Under the pieces are notes generated by a model that saw only the letters and a program-made list of their open reading frames with translations, was not told the DNA's origin and did not search any database. A DNA stretch of 64,000 nucleotides from Cercis canadensis (lineage: Eukaryota; Streptophyta; Magnoliopsida; Fabales; Fabaceae): the NCBI GenBank assembly GCA_003255065.1, contig QAOA01003631.1, positions 186,001-250,000 on the forward strand. The letters are read 5' to 3'. Below are positions 1 through 11,429 of this stretch, in pieces. Positions within the stretch are counted from its first letter, which is position 1. Every line of letters begins with the position of its first letter. The translations under genes were made by a program, and so were the position numbers.

Positions 1-309
1 TATAGCCGTCTCCTACCTACTTGGTATAAACAATTTGTTTATTGCTTCAACTCATGCCTGATGTAAGGAATTCATGTTAATTTGTTAAATAAGCCAAGGT
101 AAGCAATTTTAATGGCACTTGTTTGTACTTTCATTTGGTGTGGTGGCTGATTGGTTTGGTCGGTATGCTTCTTTTAATATTTATTCTATATATTGAATTC
201 TGCTACCAGCAACTTATTCAGTTATGTTTGTGGAGCAATAGTTTCATGTGGTAAGAGATGTGTAAGATAAACATTTTAATATAATTATGACTGGTATTCT
301 TTTCTTCAG
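1..309 (+). other. Upstream intron sequence of the FEY-like gene
   Basis: No exon could be supported here. The stretch ends in a pyrimidine-rich tract and a cag acceptor at 309, so it is most likely the intron before the first visible exon of the dehydrogenase gene. The earlier exons lie off the left edge. Confidence 0.6.
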
Positions 310-2421
310 TTACTGATATACAGGTTGATAACGAAACTGTGTCTGGAAAGAGCTTTCTAAGTTCAAACCGTTATCCGTGTGCACGTATCTACGAGTATTC
401 CAAATGTAAGCTTCAGATTTGTCATAATTAATATAGATTGCTTTTTATATTGCTCCTAACTAGTGCGTATCCTGTTGAAGTGTGCATACTGCTTTTCTCC
501 TATGAGCTTCATCGGCAACTTAACTCAATGGATAAATCTCATCATATCTCTGTCGTGTACGTAATTACAAATTTGCTTGTTTCTTATTTCTTCTCTTGTT
601 TTGTTTCCAAGTGCTATGTGTATTTGCATATATATTGAAAACCTTCTGAAGTTAATTGTTGATACTATGTATGTATTACTGTATACTATCTTGTTTGAAT
701 ATAATCATCTAATTGCTTCTATGACTTGCCTGCTGGTATTCGTGAATTAAATTACAAGTTTTGCTTCTGTGTATCTCTTCGCCACAATCTATGGCTTATT
801 GTTCTTGATAAAAGTATATGGGCACATTTTCTTGCCTACCAAGCCCATACCATAGATGAAATTCATGCGTGTATATGTCTAGAAACTTTTAGTTTTCTTC
901 TAGTGTTGATCAAAGGCTGAGATCTATTATAAGATCCTATACTTTCGTTGCAGATTCATAGGGGTGGGTGCTCTTAGGTTAGGGGGTCCAATCTTACTCG
1001 ACTGAAACACAAAGAAAGAGAGAGATGCAGAGTTTCTTACACTTAACATGTAAACTATATTTTTGTCAATCATGCATTCCACTTCACTTCATGATTTATT
1101 TTCTGTTTTATACTTTTATTTATCATTACAGTGCTGCGGATCCTGGAGTTGTGCAAACCAACATCATGCGAGAAGTTCCTTCCATCCTATCACATTTGGC
1201 ATTTACTGTCCTAAGACTTTTAGGCCTATTGCAATACCCAGAAGGTGGGATTAGCTCTATTATTGATGCAGCCCTTGCACCGTCAGTAAGTATTCTTTTA
1301 ATTGCATTATTTTAACAAAGATTTTACTGCACAGCGCACATCATTATCTATGTTTCCAATTCGCCAAAGGTGCTGTACCAACAAAGCCAAATATTATTCT
1401 ATTACATGTATTTATGCCTTGTAAGATAAGAGTTTGCCTGATGCGATATCAAACCTCTTAGACCTTATCCTTGCGTGATGGAGATTCAACTTTAATTGAG
1501 CCTTAATATTTTCTTTAGTGAATTGAACAAGTTGTTACGTACTGTTTTGTTTTGGAGTAAATGAAATATATTTCTTCTCTCTTTCTTGGGGAGACATTGA
1601 ATGCTTCTTTTTATATATAAACACGGAGTCTTCTTCAAACTAATTCAGATTCACAGTGCTTTCTTTTTCGCCATTTAGCCCCTTACCACAGGATATGCTT
1701 AGAAATTCTACCCATGTCATTTTTGGCCCTGCTATTCTTCTAGCAAGTATAAATTATTCACGGGTGAATTTTTGGCTTGTATATATTACATATATATATA
1801 TATATATAAGACATTGTTTCTTGTGGCATTTCTGACCATTATATTAGTCATGCATGAAATACTAGGTGGTTGTGCCAGTATTGTTCGGATAATAAGGATT
1901 TTGTTTCCACTCCACAGACAATTTCTTACGGCATATCAGATTTTTAAAACAATATTGTAGAAATATATATTGGTGGTGGTTCTGTGATTGGGATTGGTGT
2001 GATAAAACGGCCCCTCTTATGTCTTAAAAGCCTTTGATGTTGCGTTGTTACTTTACTTGGACTTCCAACCAAGCAAATACACGCTTATCTTTTGTTCATT
2101 GTAATATTTCTTCTCTTAAAGCATTAATATGAATGTCACCTTTGAGCAGACGCTATATTCTAGAGAACGACTGGCATATAAAGTAGCTGCTGGTTTCCAG
2201 ATAACGTGTCTTATGAGTAAGCTCAATATTGATTTCAGGAAACATCAGGAGTGTACTATTTTGGAGGAAAAGGGAGGACCATCAACTCTTCAGCACTTTC
2301 ACGAAACACCAAATTAGCAGACCAACTCTGGAAAACCACATGTAATCTGTTGTTGCAGACACCTTATGGTTTTGAAGAAACTTGGATGTTACCATCGGAT
2401 TCTATGTCACAGAGAAAGTGA
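310..2421 (+). CDS. FEY: FOREVER YOUNG-like short-chain dehydrogenase/reductase, 3' part
   Basis: Four exons are visible: 310-405, 481-556, 1132-1285 and 2239-2421, giving the C-terminal 168 residues; the Rossmann nucleotide-binding half is off the window. Seen: an active-site Tyr-x-x-x-Lys in the context YPCARIYEYSK, followed by LCILLFSYELHRQL, AADPGVVQTNIMRE, the helix region LLGLLQYPEGGISSIIDAAL and the strand TSGVYYFGGKGRTI. This order matches plant FOREVER YOUNG (FEY) NAD(P)-binding proteins, which influence leaf-versus-meristem fate; the substrate is not known to me. The exon phases (1, 2, 0) join without a frame break. The final exon carries a short tail after TPYGFEETWM. The family assignment is firm; orthology to Arabidopsis FEY is inferred from recall of the sequence. 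Confidence 0.85.
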
Positions 2422-3625
2422 GTAGGTGGCAGTTCCAAGTAGACTGATATAACTCATTCTTTAGATCAAGTTCTGAGCTATTCAGTTCGTATTAGACCAG
2501 ACAGATTTTTGTCGAAGAAAGCAAGAATATAAACAAATTTTTACTAGAAAAAAGATTAAAAATACCCGGTCCTTATCTCCATCACGTAATAGAGAGAAGG
2601 AAGCTAAATTGCAATAAAAAAATCAGTCAAATAATCTTAATGGTGAAGCACAATCTAGTCTCATCAGTCAATAACCACTTAATTCAACGATAAAAAATTT
2701 GGACTCGTTACTTAATAGTTTAAGGTCATGAGAATATGTATCTCCTATAAAACATATTTTTATTTCTATTATTATAATATAAAGTAACAATGTCATTTTG
2801 CTTAGTAATACTGTCTTGCTTAATCATTTATATAATATAATTAACAGTTATTGTCGCACGGGTGTTAACTGTTCACATTGCCAGCAGCTTGCACAATTAA
2901 TACCCCATTTACAAACAGTGCATGAGCCGCAACCGTCCTCCTATCCTCGTTACGTAAACGACAAGCAGACACATGTAGTAAGCAAGTTTAACTGTAAAAA
3001 GGATAACCCTAGTTCTTTGCAATGCGTAATACGGAGAAAAGAGGACAAAAGGGTTGCACACCTACTGAAATATGCATCATCTATATAACTAGCAGGTTTA
3101 AAACAATATTAAATTTTAAATAGTAGAAATACCAATGGATTGCCATTTAGATACCCCGCATCTTTTCATTAAGGTTTAACTGGGTAATTTGTTTGGCAAC
3201 ATGAGGCAAGTGGGTTTTTAGAGACAAAACAAAGCTGCTCTCTCAATCCTTTCTTCTTATTTTTCTTTCTAAGAATAAGAAATATCAGGATAATTGACCG
3301 AAAGACTAATTCAATAAATTGCCAATCTTTATTGATTTATTTTGTTTGATTATATTTATGTATATATAATAATATTTTACAAATTTACAACTATATTAAA
3401 AAAATTAAAAAAAGTCATCTACTAAAATTAATATAAAACATAGGATACGTTACAATTTTTTTATTTTTGGAAAAACTCAATCGATCCAAACAATTGTAAA
3501 AGCAAATTTTTGGTGGAGTGAATGGGTCATGAATCATGAATGAGAAAAAGAAAGATTCAAACTCACAGGGGTGTGGGTCCCATGCGCCGTCAATCTCCAG
3601 TAAGTGGGCTTCGCTTGAAAATATT
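2422..3625. other. Intergenic, includes 3' UTR of the FEY-like gene
   Basis: AT-rich DNA with no supportable gene. The first 100-200 bases are likely the 3' UTR of the preceding gene. Open frames at 2798-3088 (+) and 3415-3672 (-) show no recognisable domain and no splice or codon signal, so they are treated as chance. Confidence 0.6.
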
Positions 3626-3865
3626 ATGAGTAAACTTACATTTGAGTCCTCAAAAGATTGGACTTTCAACAAAATCGTCCTTCAAAGATAAAAAACAACA
3701 AATTGGTCCTCGAAAGATAGGACATCCATAACAAAATGGTCCTCCGTTAATGTGGGCTGTTAACTAATGACAGAATGGCTGACGTGGCACCGTTAAGTGA
3801 CAAGTGGCACGTTAGGGACATATGTGGAGCCATGTGGCTGCTGATGTGGCAATTTTTATTTTAAA
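3626..3865 (+). repeat. Left terminal inverted repeat of the Pack-MULE-like element
   Basis: Reads as the reverse complement of 5250-5487 with only scattered differences and a small offset near the inner end. It contains repeated themes such as gtcctc..aaagat and gtggca..cgt that recur within the arm. Confidence 0.85.
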
Positions 3866-4106
3866 AAAAAAAGGCATTAGAGAATTTCTCTGTTGTGAGA
3901 GAGGGAAGAGATAGAGAAAGAGAAAACTAAGTGTGAGAGAGGGAAGAGAAGACGTAGTGGAATTTGGTCACACGATGCTCTTGCTCCTAACCTCCCCTTC
4001 CTCTTTCCGCTTGAAATTCACACTCTCGGCTTCTTCTTCTTCTTCGTCTTTGCCTTCGCCATTCGAGATTATCGACTAGAGACTGTGTGTGCTGAGCTTT
4101 CTGCCA

Positions 4107-4181
4107 ATGGCGGGGGAATCGTCTTCGTCTTCACCTGTCTTGTTCATGGATGTTCTCAACGATGTTGAGGACTACGTTTGG
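4107..4181 (+). pseudogene. Captured first-exon fragment, unidentified host gene
   Basis: The 25 codons start at an ATG preceded by a TC-rich leader-like stretch (about 3960-4106) and end at a consensus donor (tgg|gtcagt). The peptide begins MAGESSSSSPVLFMDVLNDV and ends EDYVW. I do not recognise the parent gene. The preserved start codon and donor suggest capture from genomic DNA, not from a spliced RNA. No downstream exon of the same gene is present in the element. Confidence 0.55.
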
Positions 4182-4953
4182 GTCAGTGCTCTTGTCTTTG
4201 TTCTTTTCTCTTTCTGTTGCTTGGTTCCTCAGTCATCTTCCTCCATTTATCCATGAAAAGCAAGTAGTAGCTAGTCTTACCTCTTACTAGTCCAAACTTA
4301 TAATTCAGTACTCTTAAAATAATAGTCGCAGCCAACCACTATTTTAATTGTTAATTTACAAGTCACCATAACAGACAAGGAAAATAAAGCTTCAATTAAT
4401 CTAGAAGGAATATGACCCCAGGATTAGTTATTTATGTGCACTGCTAACAAACGCAAGTTCTAACGTCATTATATTTCTGGATGCCAATGGATATTATCAT
4501 ATTGATAATGAAATATTAAGAGCAGCCATTTCCATTCTGCAGGCGATCGAATACAAATAAAAAAAAATACTTTTTTTTTCTGGACCTAAATAGTTTTCAT
4601 TCATCTCATTTCACCTTGTGTGTTGGACTCTGTTCTTTCAAGTTGGAGCAGAGTGCAATGCGAAATTAAGAGGAAGAGAAACTGGGTGTAGTTTTTTCAA
4701 GCGTCCATTGGAGTAAAGTTTGGATTTTTCCTCTGAGTATTGAAGAATTAAGCTTGGTGGGCATGCTTGGATTGAAGAGGTAGTGGGAAAATTTCCTCTT
4801 TAACGTCGTACAATATTTGGGTATCCTTGATTTTGTTGAATTCGGGTGGTTTTGAGTAGTTCAGAGGCAAGGTGTTTGATGGGTACGATAGTCCCAGGAG
4901 CTATTTGATTTGAATTCTCTATTTGGGCTGGTGCTTTTCGGGTGAGGAGGAAA

Positions 4954-5229
4954 ATGGCCAAACTTGAACCCAGAAGTCGAATCGTCATCGAGCCATTGGC
5001 TCAGTTCAACCTCTCGAATCACTCTCAGAGCTCAGTTCGGTCACTAGCCATTTTCAGAATTTCTGATTCTCAAGCTTTAATCTATGTTGGAACTCAATAT
5101 GGGTCTATGCTTTTGCTCTCTGCATATGTCAACAACCCAACAAATAGCACACCCAGTGCTTCAACCAATTCGAAGTTTCCCAAAAGCACCTCCTTTTTGC
5201 AGAAGCTTTCGTTTCTAAGAAGTACTTCC
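4954..5229 (+). pseudogene. Captured first exon of a VPS3/TGFBRAP1-like vacuolar sorting gene
   Basis: The 92 codons run from ATG (4954) to a consensus donor (acttcc|gtaagt at 5229/5230). The peptide starts MAKLEPRSRIVIEPLAQFNL and continues with RSLAIFRISDSQALIYVGTQ, followed by a Ser/Thr/Pro-rich tail. This resembles the N-terminal start of plant VPS3-like (CNH-domain, TGFBRAP1-related) vacuolar sorting proteins, in which the DSQxLIYxGTQ strand opens the CNH beta-propeller; this is recall of the family, not a search. Only exon 1 is present, right next to the transposon's right arm, so it cannot make the roughly 1000-residue parent protein. It is read as a captured fragment. Confidence 0.6.
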
Positions 5230-5249
5230 GTAAGTAATTTTTTTTTTTA

Positions 5250-5487
5250 AATTGCCACATCAGCAGCACATGACATTTTAAATTGCCACATATGTCTTTA
5301 ACGTGCCACTTGTCACTTAACGGTGCCACGTCAACCATTCCGTCATTAGTTAACAGCCCACATTAACGGAGGACCATTTTGTTATGGATGTCCTATCTTT
5401 CGAGGACCAATTTGTTGTTTTCTATCTTTGAAGGACGATTTTGTTGAAAGTCCAATCTTTCGAGGACTCAAATGTAGGTTTACTCAT
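5250..5487 (-). repeat. Right terminal inverted repeat of the Pack-MULE-like element
   Basis: Inverted partner of 3626-3865; ends ...gtttactcat at 5487. The donor of the captured VPS3-like exon lies only about 20 bases inside its inner edge. Confidence 0.85.
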
Positions 5488-6440
5488 GATTTAACAANTT
5501 ATTCATCATCATTTACCTCTATTTGGGTCTTCAACTGGGTCACCCGACCCTCTTCTACTCCTAATTAGTTCTTTAACATTTTTAACATATTTCAACACGA
5601 TTTTTACACTATTAAACTCAGAATTTGATGATCTATCAAACTCACATGAATATTTTATCAAAAAATCACAAAATTTCAAAATTCAAAGTTATGATTTATC
5701 CCATTTTCATGCAAAAATTCACCATTCAAATCTTACTTGCAAATAGAAAAAGTAAGAGAGAGTGAGATTTAGTCTCTTCAATTTTTTGACTTATTTTTTT
5801 ATACTATTGTTCTTCACTCATCTTAATCTATTTATTAATGTATATTTTTAAATTTTATCATGCTTAAAATTTTATTTTAAATTGTGAATCTTTATGTATA
5901 AATTTGAATATAATTCTTTTTAAAAAAAATTCATAAATTTGTTTGTAAAAAATATGTAAATTAAGAGAAATATCATACTTTATGTACTCTCAACTTTAAC
6001 ATAATTTAATTACTAAAAGGAAAGTTTTAACATAAATTGTTATTTTAAGTGAGATACTAAAATAATTTTAATTAAATTAGTAGGTCACATTAATATTACT
6101 ACACAAATTAAAAAATGACCAATTGAATATATAATCAAAAATAATATTCACCGTTAAATTTAACATATACAGAAAAAAACTATAAGAATTATATCAGAAT
6201 AGGGTTATATAACTCCATAGGCCTCTTCAAAGAAATTCTTTGTGGAGTAGAGAGCGGACGTGGCATATTTTGATTGCACTATGAAAAAGCTACATCTATT
6301 TTAACATCACTGGATAACACCAACATGAAAATTTCTCCCCACAACGGAATGCATGAAGACCAGCAGAGTGCCACGTTGCCATCTCTCTTCGTTGGCACCA
6401 AGCTATGGTAATGAGATATGAAGCTACAACTACAAACAAA
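5488..6440. other. Intergenic AT-rich spacer
   Basis: Very AT-rich with long A/T runs. No open frame with protein character and no clear repeat family. The right part probably contains the promoter of the PP2C gene, but I could not single out a TATA box with confidence. Confidence 0.5.
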
Positions 6441-6447
6441 AAGCCAT

Positions 6448-6448
<1 letters not shown>

Positions 6449-6486
<38 letters not shown>
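6449..6486 (+). repeat. TC microsatellite in the PP2C leader or promoter
   Basis: An almost uninterrupted (TC)n run of about 38 bases. CT/TC tracts are common just around plant transcription starts and in leaders. It lies about 740 bases upstream of the first candidate start codon of the PP2C gene. Confidence 0.85.
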
Positions 6487-6488
<2 letters not shown>

Positions 6489-7224
6489 ACCTTTGCTAAT
6501 CTTGGTCGCTCTCTTCGTGAAGCTCTCTAGGGTTTCAGATACCTTAATTTTTAGAGAGAGAAAGTATCCGTACTCGATTCCGTGAACTTTTATGTGTTCC
6601 AGATTCGGATCCTCCACATGCCAAAATTTGAACGCCATCATTGTCGTTTTCCGTATATTTGATCCGATCCGGTTCGTTTCACACCTGAACCTCAAGATTC
6701 AAGCTACCAATGTGTATTGATCTCAGAATATCGCATTGAATTGCTTTTCGAAGTGTTTGACTAAGCTCTCTTTTGATCCTTTTTGAATGCCTGTTGCAGC
6801 AGAACGATGGTTAAAGTAGCTTAGAGAGTGTAAGATTTAAACAAATTTTGATTTTGGTGCTTCTGTTTTTGTTTCTTTTACCCTATGGTCGTTGGAAAAA
6901 ACTGGGAAAACTGTTTTCGAGTGGGAGAGATTAACGCCTTTAGTTCATGTTTTCGTTAATTCCCTTCAACGAGACTAGAAGAGATTAAATGGACTTCATG
7001 GGAGTATTTAATAATCATTATTTTAGCTAAATTTAGCTCCATTTTGTAGATTTGGAATATCATATGTGTTTAAGTGGGTTTGAGTGTGAGTAAATTTCGT
7101 CATGTTTCCCATATTGTATTTAATTGCTCTTGAAAAGCGTTGGTAAGATGTAGTAATTCTCTGTGTGATTCTAGGTAGATAAATACACAAGATCTGGCGT
7201 TGAATTGCCAGGTTAGTCGATTAG
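6487..7224 (+). other. Probable 5' leader (with intron) of the PP2C gene
   Basis: Transcribed-looking, T-rich sequence between the TC tract and the coding start. A cag at about 7209-7211 preceding the ATG at 7225 could be a leader-intron acceptor, but this is not proven. No coding exon is apparent in it. Confidence 0.4.
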
Positions 7225-10200
7225 ATGGTATGCATCAATTATATAAGGTCTTTAGTTGTTCAAACTGGAATTTTCACCAAAAAAGTGCAATTCAATAGCA
7301 TTGGGAGGAGTTTGCATACCGTTCGGTGCATTACTTATTCGAGGAATTGTGAATTCAAGACAAGCATAGGGATGATGGTTGATACAGGTGCTATGTCAAG
7401 AGCGGGACCCATTATTGATAGGTTGCCAGAGAAAGATGATGATGGTGGGTTTGCCAGTGGAGGGTGGAAAAGGTGATTATAGTTTTCAGAATTTACTTTC
7501 AACTTGTAATGACATATTTGTTCACTGTACTTGAGGACTATACATGGAACCTCAACTTTATTGCTTTGATAGAATGCTTTTACATCCCTATCAGTATCAA
7601 TACATGTAGACTTAGGTTTAAAGTACTAGTTATTGAGTGTTCTCTATACTTGCTGTGGCCAGTGATTGCTAACAATTCTTTCAGTATTAGCAGTTGAATT
7701 TTTCATGCATACAAAAGGAAAGAAAAACCTGGAGCTCCTAGGGGAGTACTTCTGTTAAAATCTGTTCAATTATTTTTGCAGCTGAAACCTGAATTTTGAT
7801 GACCTCTTTCATGTCAATTTAGAAAGGGAATAAAATTCATAACAATCTTTTCCTAATCGCTGTACTCACCTCAGCTGAAGCCATTTTATTCTTCCAAACT
7901 GAGAACTAAGTTGATATGCATTTTTTATTAGGGTTTGTTTGAGTGGTTCGATTTGGTGTTGTGCTTTATGCTTTTGCCTATTTATCAGGTTGCCCTTAAT
8001 TTTTTGTATTTTTAATCGGCAGTGAAGATGGAAGACTTAGCTGTGGATATTCAAGTTTTAGGGGAAAGAGAGTGACCATGGAGGATTTCTATGATATTAA
8101 GACAACAAAGATAGATGACCGAAGAGTTTGCTTATTTGGAATATTTGATGGTAAGATTTTCTGTAATTCACATCATCACTTGCTTGGTATAAAAATTACT
8201 AAAATTTAGTTGTTGTGTAGGCCTCACATATAAAGAATAGAAACAATAAATGTCCATGCAAATCCTAACATCAAAAAGCCTGAATGTCAAAGTCCAATGC
8301 TAGTTGCTATATGGGTGCATGCTTATTCAGTCATTAATATATCTTATTTCCTTTACATTTGATTTGGTTATTTATAGATTTTTTATTTTTTAAAATTTCC
8401 TTACAGGCCATGGTGGTTCTCGTGCTGCTGAGTATTTGAAGGAGCATCTCTTTGATAATCTCATGAAGCATCCAAAGTTCTTGACAGATACCAAATTGGC
8501 TATAAGTGTGTTCACATTCCCTCCTGCTTCTCTCTTATGCACAATTTCTTTGCGACCTAAAAAATATAGCATTGTGTATCTTTATTTAATATAAATGTTG
8601 GTTCTGTTTTGTTGATGTGGCCTGGGGCTCACCTTGTGCTTTTCATTTTTGACATTGATTTGTGTAATTCTAGTAACTCCAGTAAGGTTGCAGGTGAAAC
8701 ATATCAACAGACTGATGCCAATTTTCTGGATTCTGAAAGAGATACTTTTCGGGATGATGGTTCTACAGCTTCAACGGCAGTTTTGGTTGATAACCATCTG
8801 TATGTTGCCAATGTTGGGGATTCTAGGACTATAATATCCAAAGGTGGTAAAGGTACTATTCTGATGGCCTATTATATTTTGATTTCTTCATGTGGTAATG
8901 GTTTAGAAGTTAAATTATATAGTTTTTGGTAAAGTATAACTTCTCATATCTTAATTATGCAATTACTGGACAAGCCAATACTATAAATATAGATGTTGCT
9001 TTAAACTATAGTGTTGTCAAGAAGGGTTTCCTTGCCTACCAACGATGTGAGTCTTCGATAATATATGATTGCTCTTCATAGTACTTCCATTTGAATGCAT
9101 TTTGAGATTTGGAGAATTGTGATAGTGACATCTTAAGCTCATTTCCTTTTTGACAGCAATTGCTCTCTCAGAGGATCACAAGCCAAATAGAAGTGATGAG
9201 CGGAAGAGAATTGAGAATGCTGGGGGTGTTGTTATGTGGGCCGGTAAGATATGTTTTTTGAAGCAAATAAGTTACTGCTTTGGATAATTCCTCTGTAGAT
9301 AAGTTGCTTCTGGCACATTTAGTGCAACAAAACAATGGGAATGGGTCAGTGTTTGATGGGAATTTCCATAAGGTTATCTTTGCCTGGAGTTGAGCTTTAA
9401 AGTGATTTGGCATCTCATGTTGGAAGCTTTTACAGCCTCTATCTTTGATAGTTAGAATAGAATTAGGGTATTTGTTGTCATAATAATATGCGTGGGGTAT
9501 TATGTTTTGGCTGATGGACGTGCCCATTATTTTGCTGTCTCTTATTTGTAAAATGTTTGTTAACAACTACACAAGTGGAAATTGATCAAATTTCATTGAC
9601 CTGATCCCTTAGTTAAATTTTATTTCATTCTGATCTAAATTTATAATCACGTCCATAACAATCATTCAACCAGATTTTATGTATTCCTGGACTGTGGATA
9701 GGAATAAAATAAAGTATTATGAAACCTATCAGGCTTCAGGACAAATATTAAATGTGTATTACATGATCCATGTTGTAGATGTAAACATTAGATTGATGTT
9801 TGTACATAACATCTTTATTCTCAGTATGATAAATTTAGGGAACAGAACTTTCTACTTAAATCCAGGGCGGCCATCTAAGGGATGGAATTGGACAAAATAG
9901 AGCAGACCTGATGAGACCTAGCATATTGTATGTGATCATGATTTGGAATGATTAGTTCATGGACATAGATGCTTACACCTGTTCATTTGTTGATCAGGTA
10001 CTTGGAGGGTAGGAGGGGTTCTAGCAATGTCTCGTGCTTTTGGTAACCGTATGTTGAAACAGTTTGTTGTGGCAGAACCTGAGATCCAGGTGAGCATTGA
10101 ATTATAAATTCTAGGCTAAATGCATTTTTTGCTTGAGATGATTCGCACTAATTATCATTTGCATTTGCTTTGTATGGATCCCGACAGTGAGTGGAGATCA

Positions 10201-11187
10201 ATATAGGAAAGTCTCCTAACAGTAACTATTAAATTTCTGGTTCTACAGGGGAATATCTTGGTAAAATAGTAAATATTATATTACCATTTCAGATTTGAAC
10301 ATGGGGTTGAACATGGTAATTTGCACCGAGAGATGAGGAGCCAGGATGTAACTAGGGCGGGGTTCTATAAGATTTTGTGTAGTAACCTGTGGCTGTGTTT
10401 TCCATTGTGACAACAAGGCACTTGGATTATCATTTTCTTTTGATGAAACCCTGTATATGCCAGCAGACCCTAATTTCTTATATATTTTTTGGGGAACCAC
10501 TTCTATGATGTGGCATCTTTATTGCAATGGACAGTAGCAAGTTACGGGGATAAGTCAGAATATGTCGACATTCTAATTTATTTCCTCATTTATTTTCAGG
10601 ATCAGGAGATAGATGAAGAACTTGAACTGCTTGTGCTTGCAAGTGATGGGCTATGGGATGTAGTACCAAATGACGTAAGCCCCATCCCTTTCTGTCATGC
10701 ATCGCTTGTTGCTTGCACATGTACATATTTGGTCATCAATCATTTCTAAATAGGCTAGAGTGGATCATCATGATAGATTATTTATATTCAATTGCAATTT
10801 AATTGATGTGGATAATCGAAAGTATAAATATTCAAGACGTAAATGAAGATTAAGTCAAGCACTCATTACATTCCTTGGACCATTGATATCATTTTATTGT
10901 GGTAATAGGGGTTGTTTTTTGCGCCAAAGAAAACATGGCTTGTTCTAAATGAGGGAGTGGGGAATTTTATCATCTTGTTTGATGCTGCATCTTACTCTGG
11001 TCTGTTGTTGTTTGATCAGGATGCCATTTCCCTTACACGCACAGAAGAGGAGCCGGAAGCAGCTGCTCGTAAATTAACAGAAGCGTCTTTTACCCGTGGT
11101 AGTGCGGATAACATTACATGCATTGTGGTGCGCTTCCATCATGACAAAGCAAACTCAGCTAATCCTGACAAAGCAGATCCAGCATGA
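7225..11187 (+). CDS. Protein phosphatase 2C (PPM family), Ser/Thr phosphatase
   Basis: Eight exons: 7225-7472, 8023-8150, 8407-8505, 8694-8852, 9157-9243, 9998-10089, 10600-10674, 11020-11187; all joins keep frame and give 351 residues. The Mg/Mn-dependent PP2C motifs appear in order: [32 protein letters not shown] (metal-binding DGHGG), [20 protein letters not shown] (GDSR), [52 protein letters not shown] and [14 protein letters not shown]. This is the small plant PP2C group related to Arabidopsis PP2C11/59-type proteins, not the clade-A abscisic acid co-receptors. The start is uncertain: ATG 7225 gives a basic N-terminal extension of about 49 residues ([17 protein letters not shown]...), while ATGs at 7372 and 7375 give [13 protein letters not shown], the usual start for relatives as I recall them. 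Targets are unknown. Confidence 0.93.
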
Positions 11188-11423
11188 GTAGACAATGCGG
11201 AATCACTGTTGCATCAAAGTTGAATGAACCGACTGAGCTCTGCACATGCACAATGGCTGACTATGCATGTCATTGTCAATAAGCGATTTGTTTATTCATC
11301 AGTTTTGTAATTCACCCTTGTATCCTCATCATCGTCTTACAGAAACCCATTCCAGCATTTGTCCATATATTTGAAGTCAATCCTATGTAGAGGCATCATT
11401 TGGTATTTTTTGTTTTTTGATCT

Positions 11424-11429
11424 AATAAA
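11424..11429 (+). terminator. Candidate polyadenylation signal of the PP2C gene
   Basis: AATAAA about 240 bases after the stop codon, in a T-rich 3' UTR; position and spacing fit a plant near-upstream element. Confidence 0.5.

Larger units (their letters stand above)
3626..5487. mobile_element. Pack-MULE-like DNA transposon with two captured host exons
   Basis: The element is bounded by near-identical inverted repeats of about 235 bases (3626-3865 and 5250-5487), both starting atgagtaaac and running through a shared block ending in tgctgatgtggcaattt. The 1.4-kb interior has no transposase. It holds two unrelated host-type first exons, each with leader-like sequence upstream and an intact 5' splice donor downstream (4107-4181 and 4954-5229). 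Long TIRs plus captured host exons are the hallmark of Pack-MULEs (non-autonomous Mutator-like elements). A clean 9-base target duplication was not found (gaaaatatt on the left against gatttaaca on the right), so the superfamily is inferred. A single N lies 11 bases outside the right end. Confidence 0.8.

Noticed and set aside
2798-3088. 96-residue plus-strand open frame as a small secreted protein
   Set aside because: No signal peptide at the start, no domain, and AT-rich neutral-looking sequence between a gene end and a transposon.
6279-6695. Minus-strand open frame with a long Arg-Glu repeat
   Set aside because: The repeat is simply the TC microsatellite read on the other strand, within the PP2C leader or promoter.
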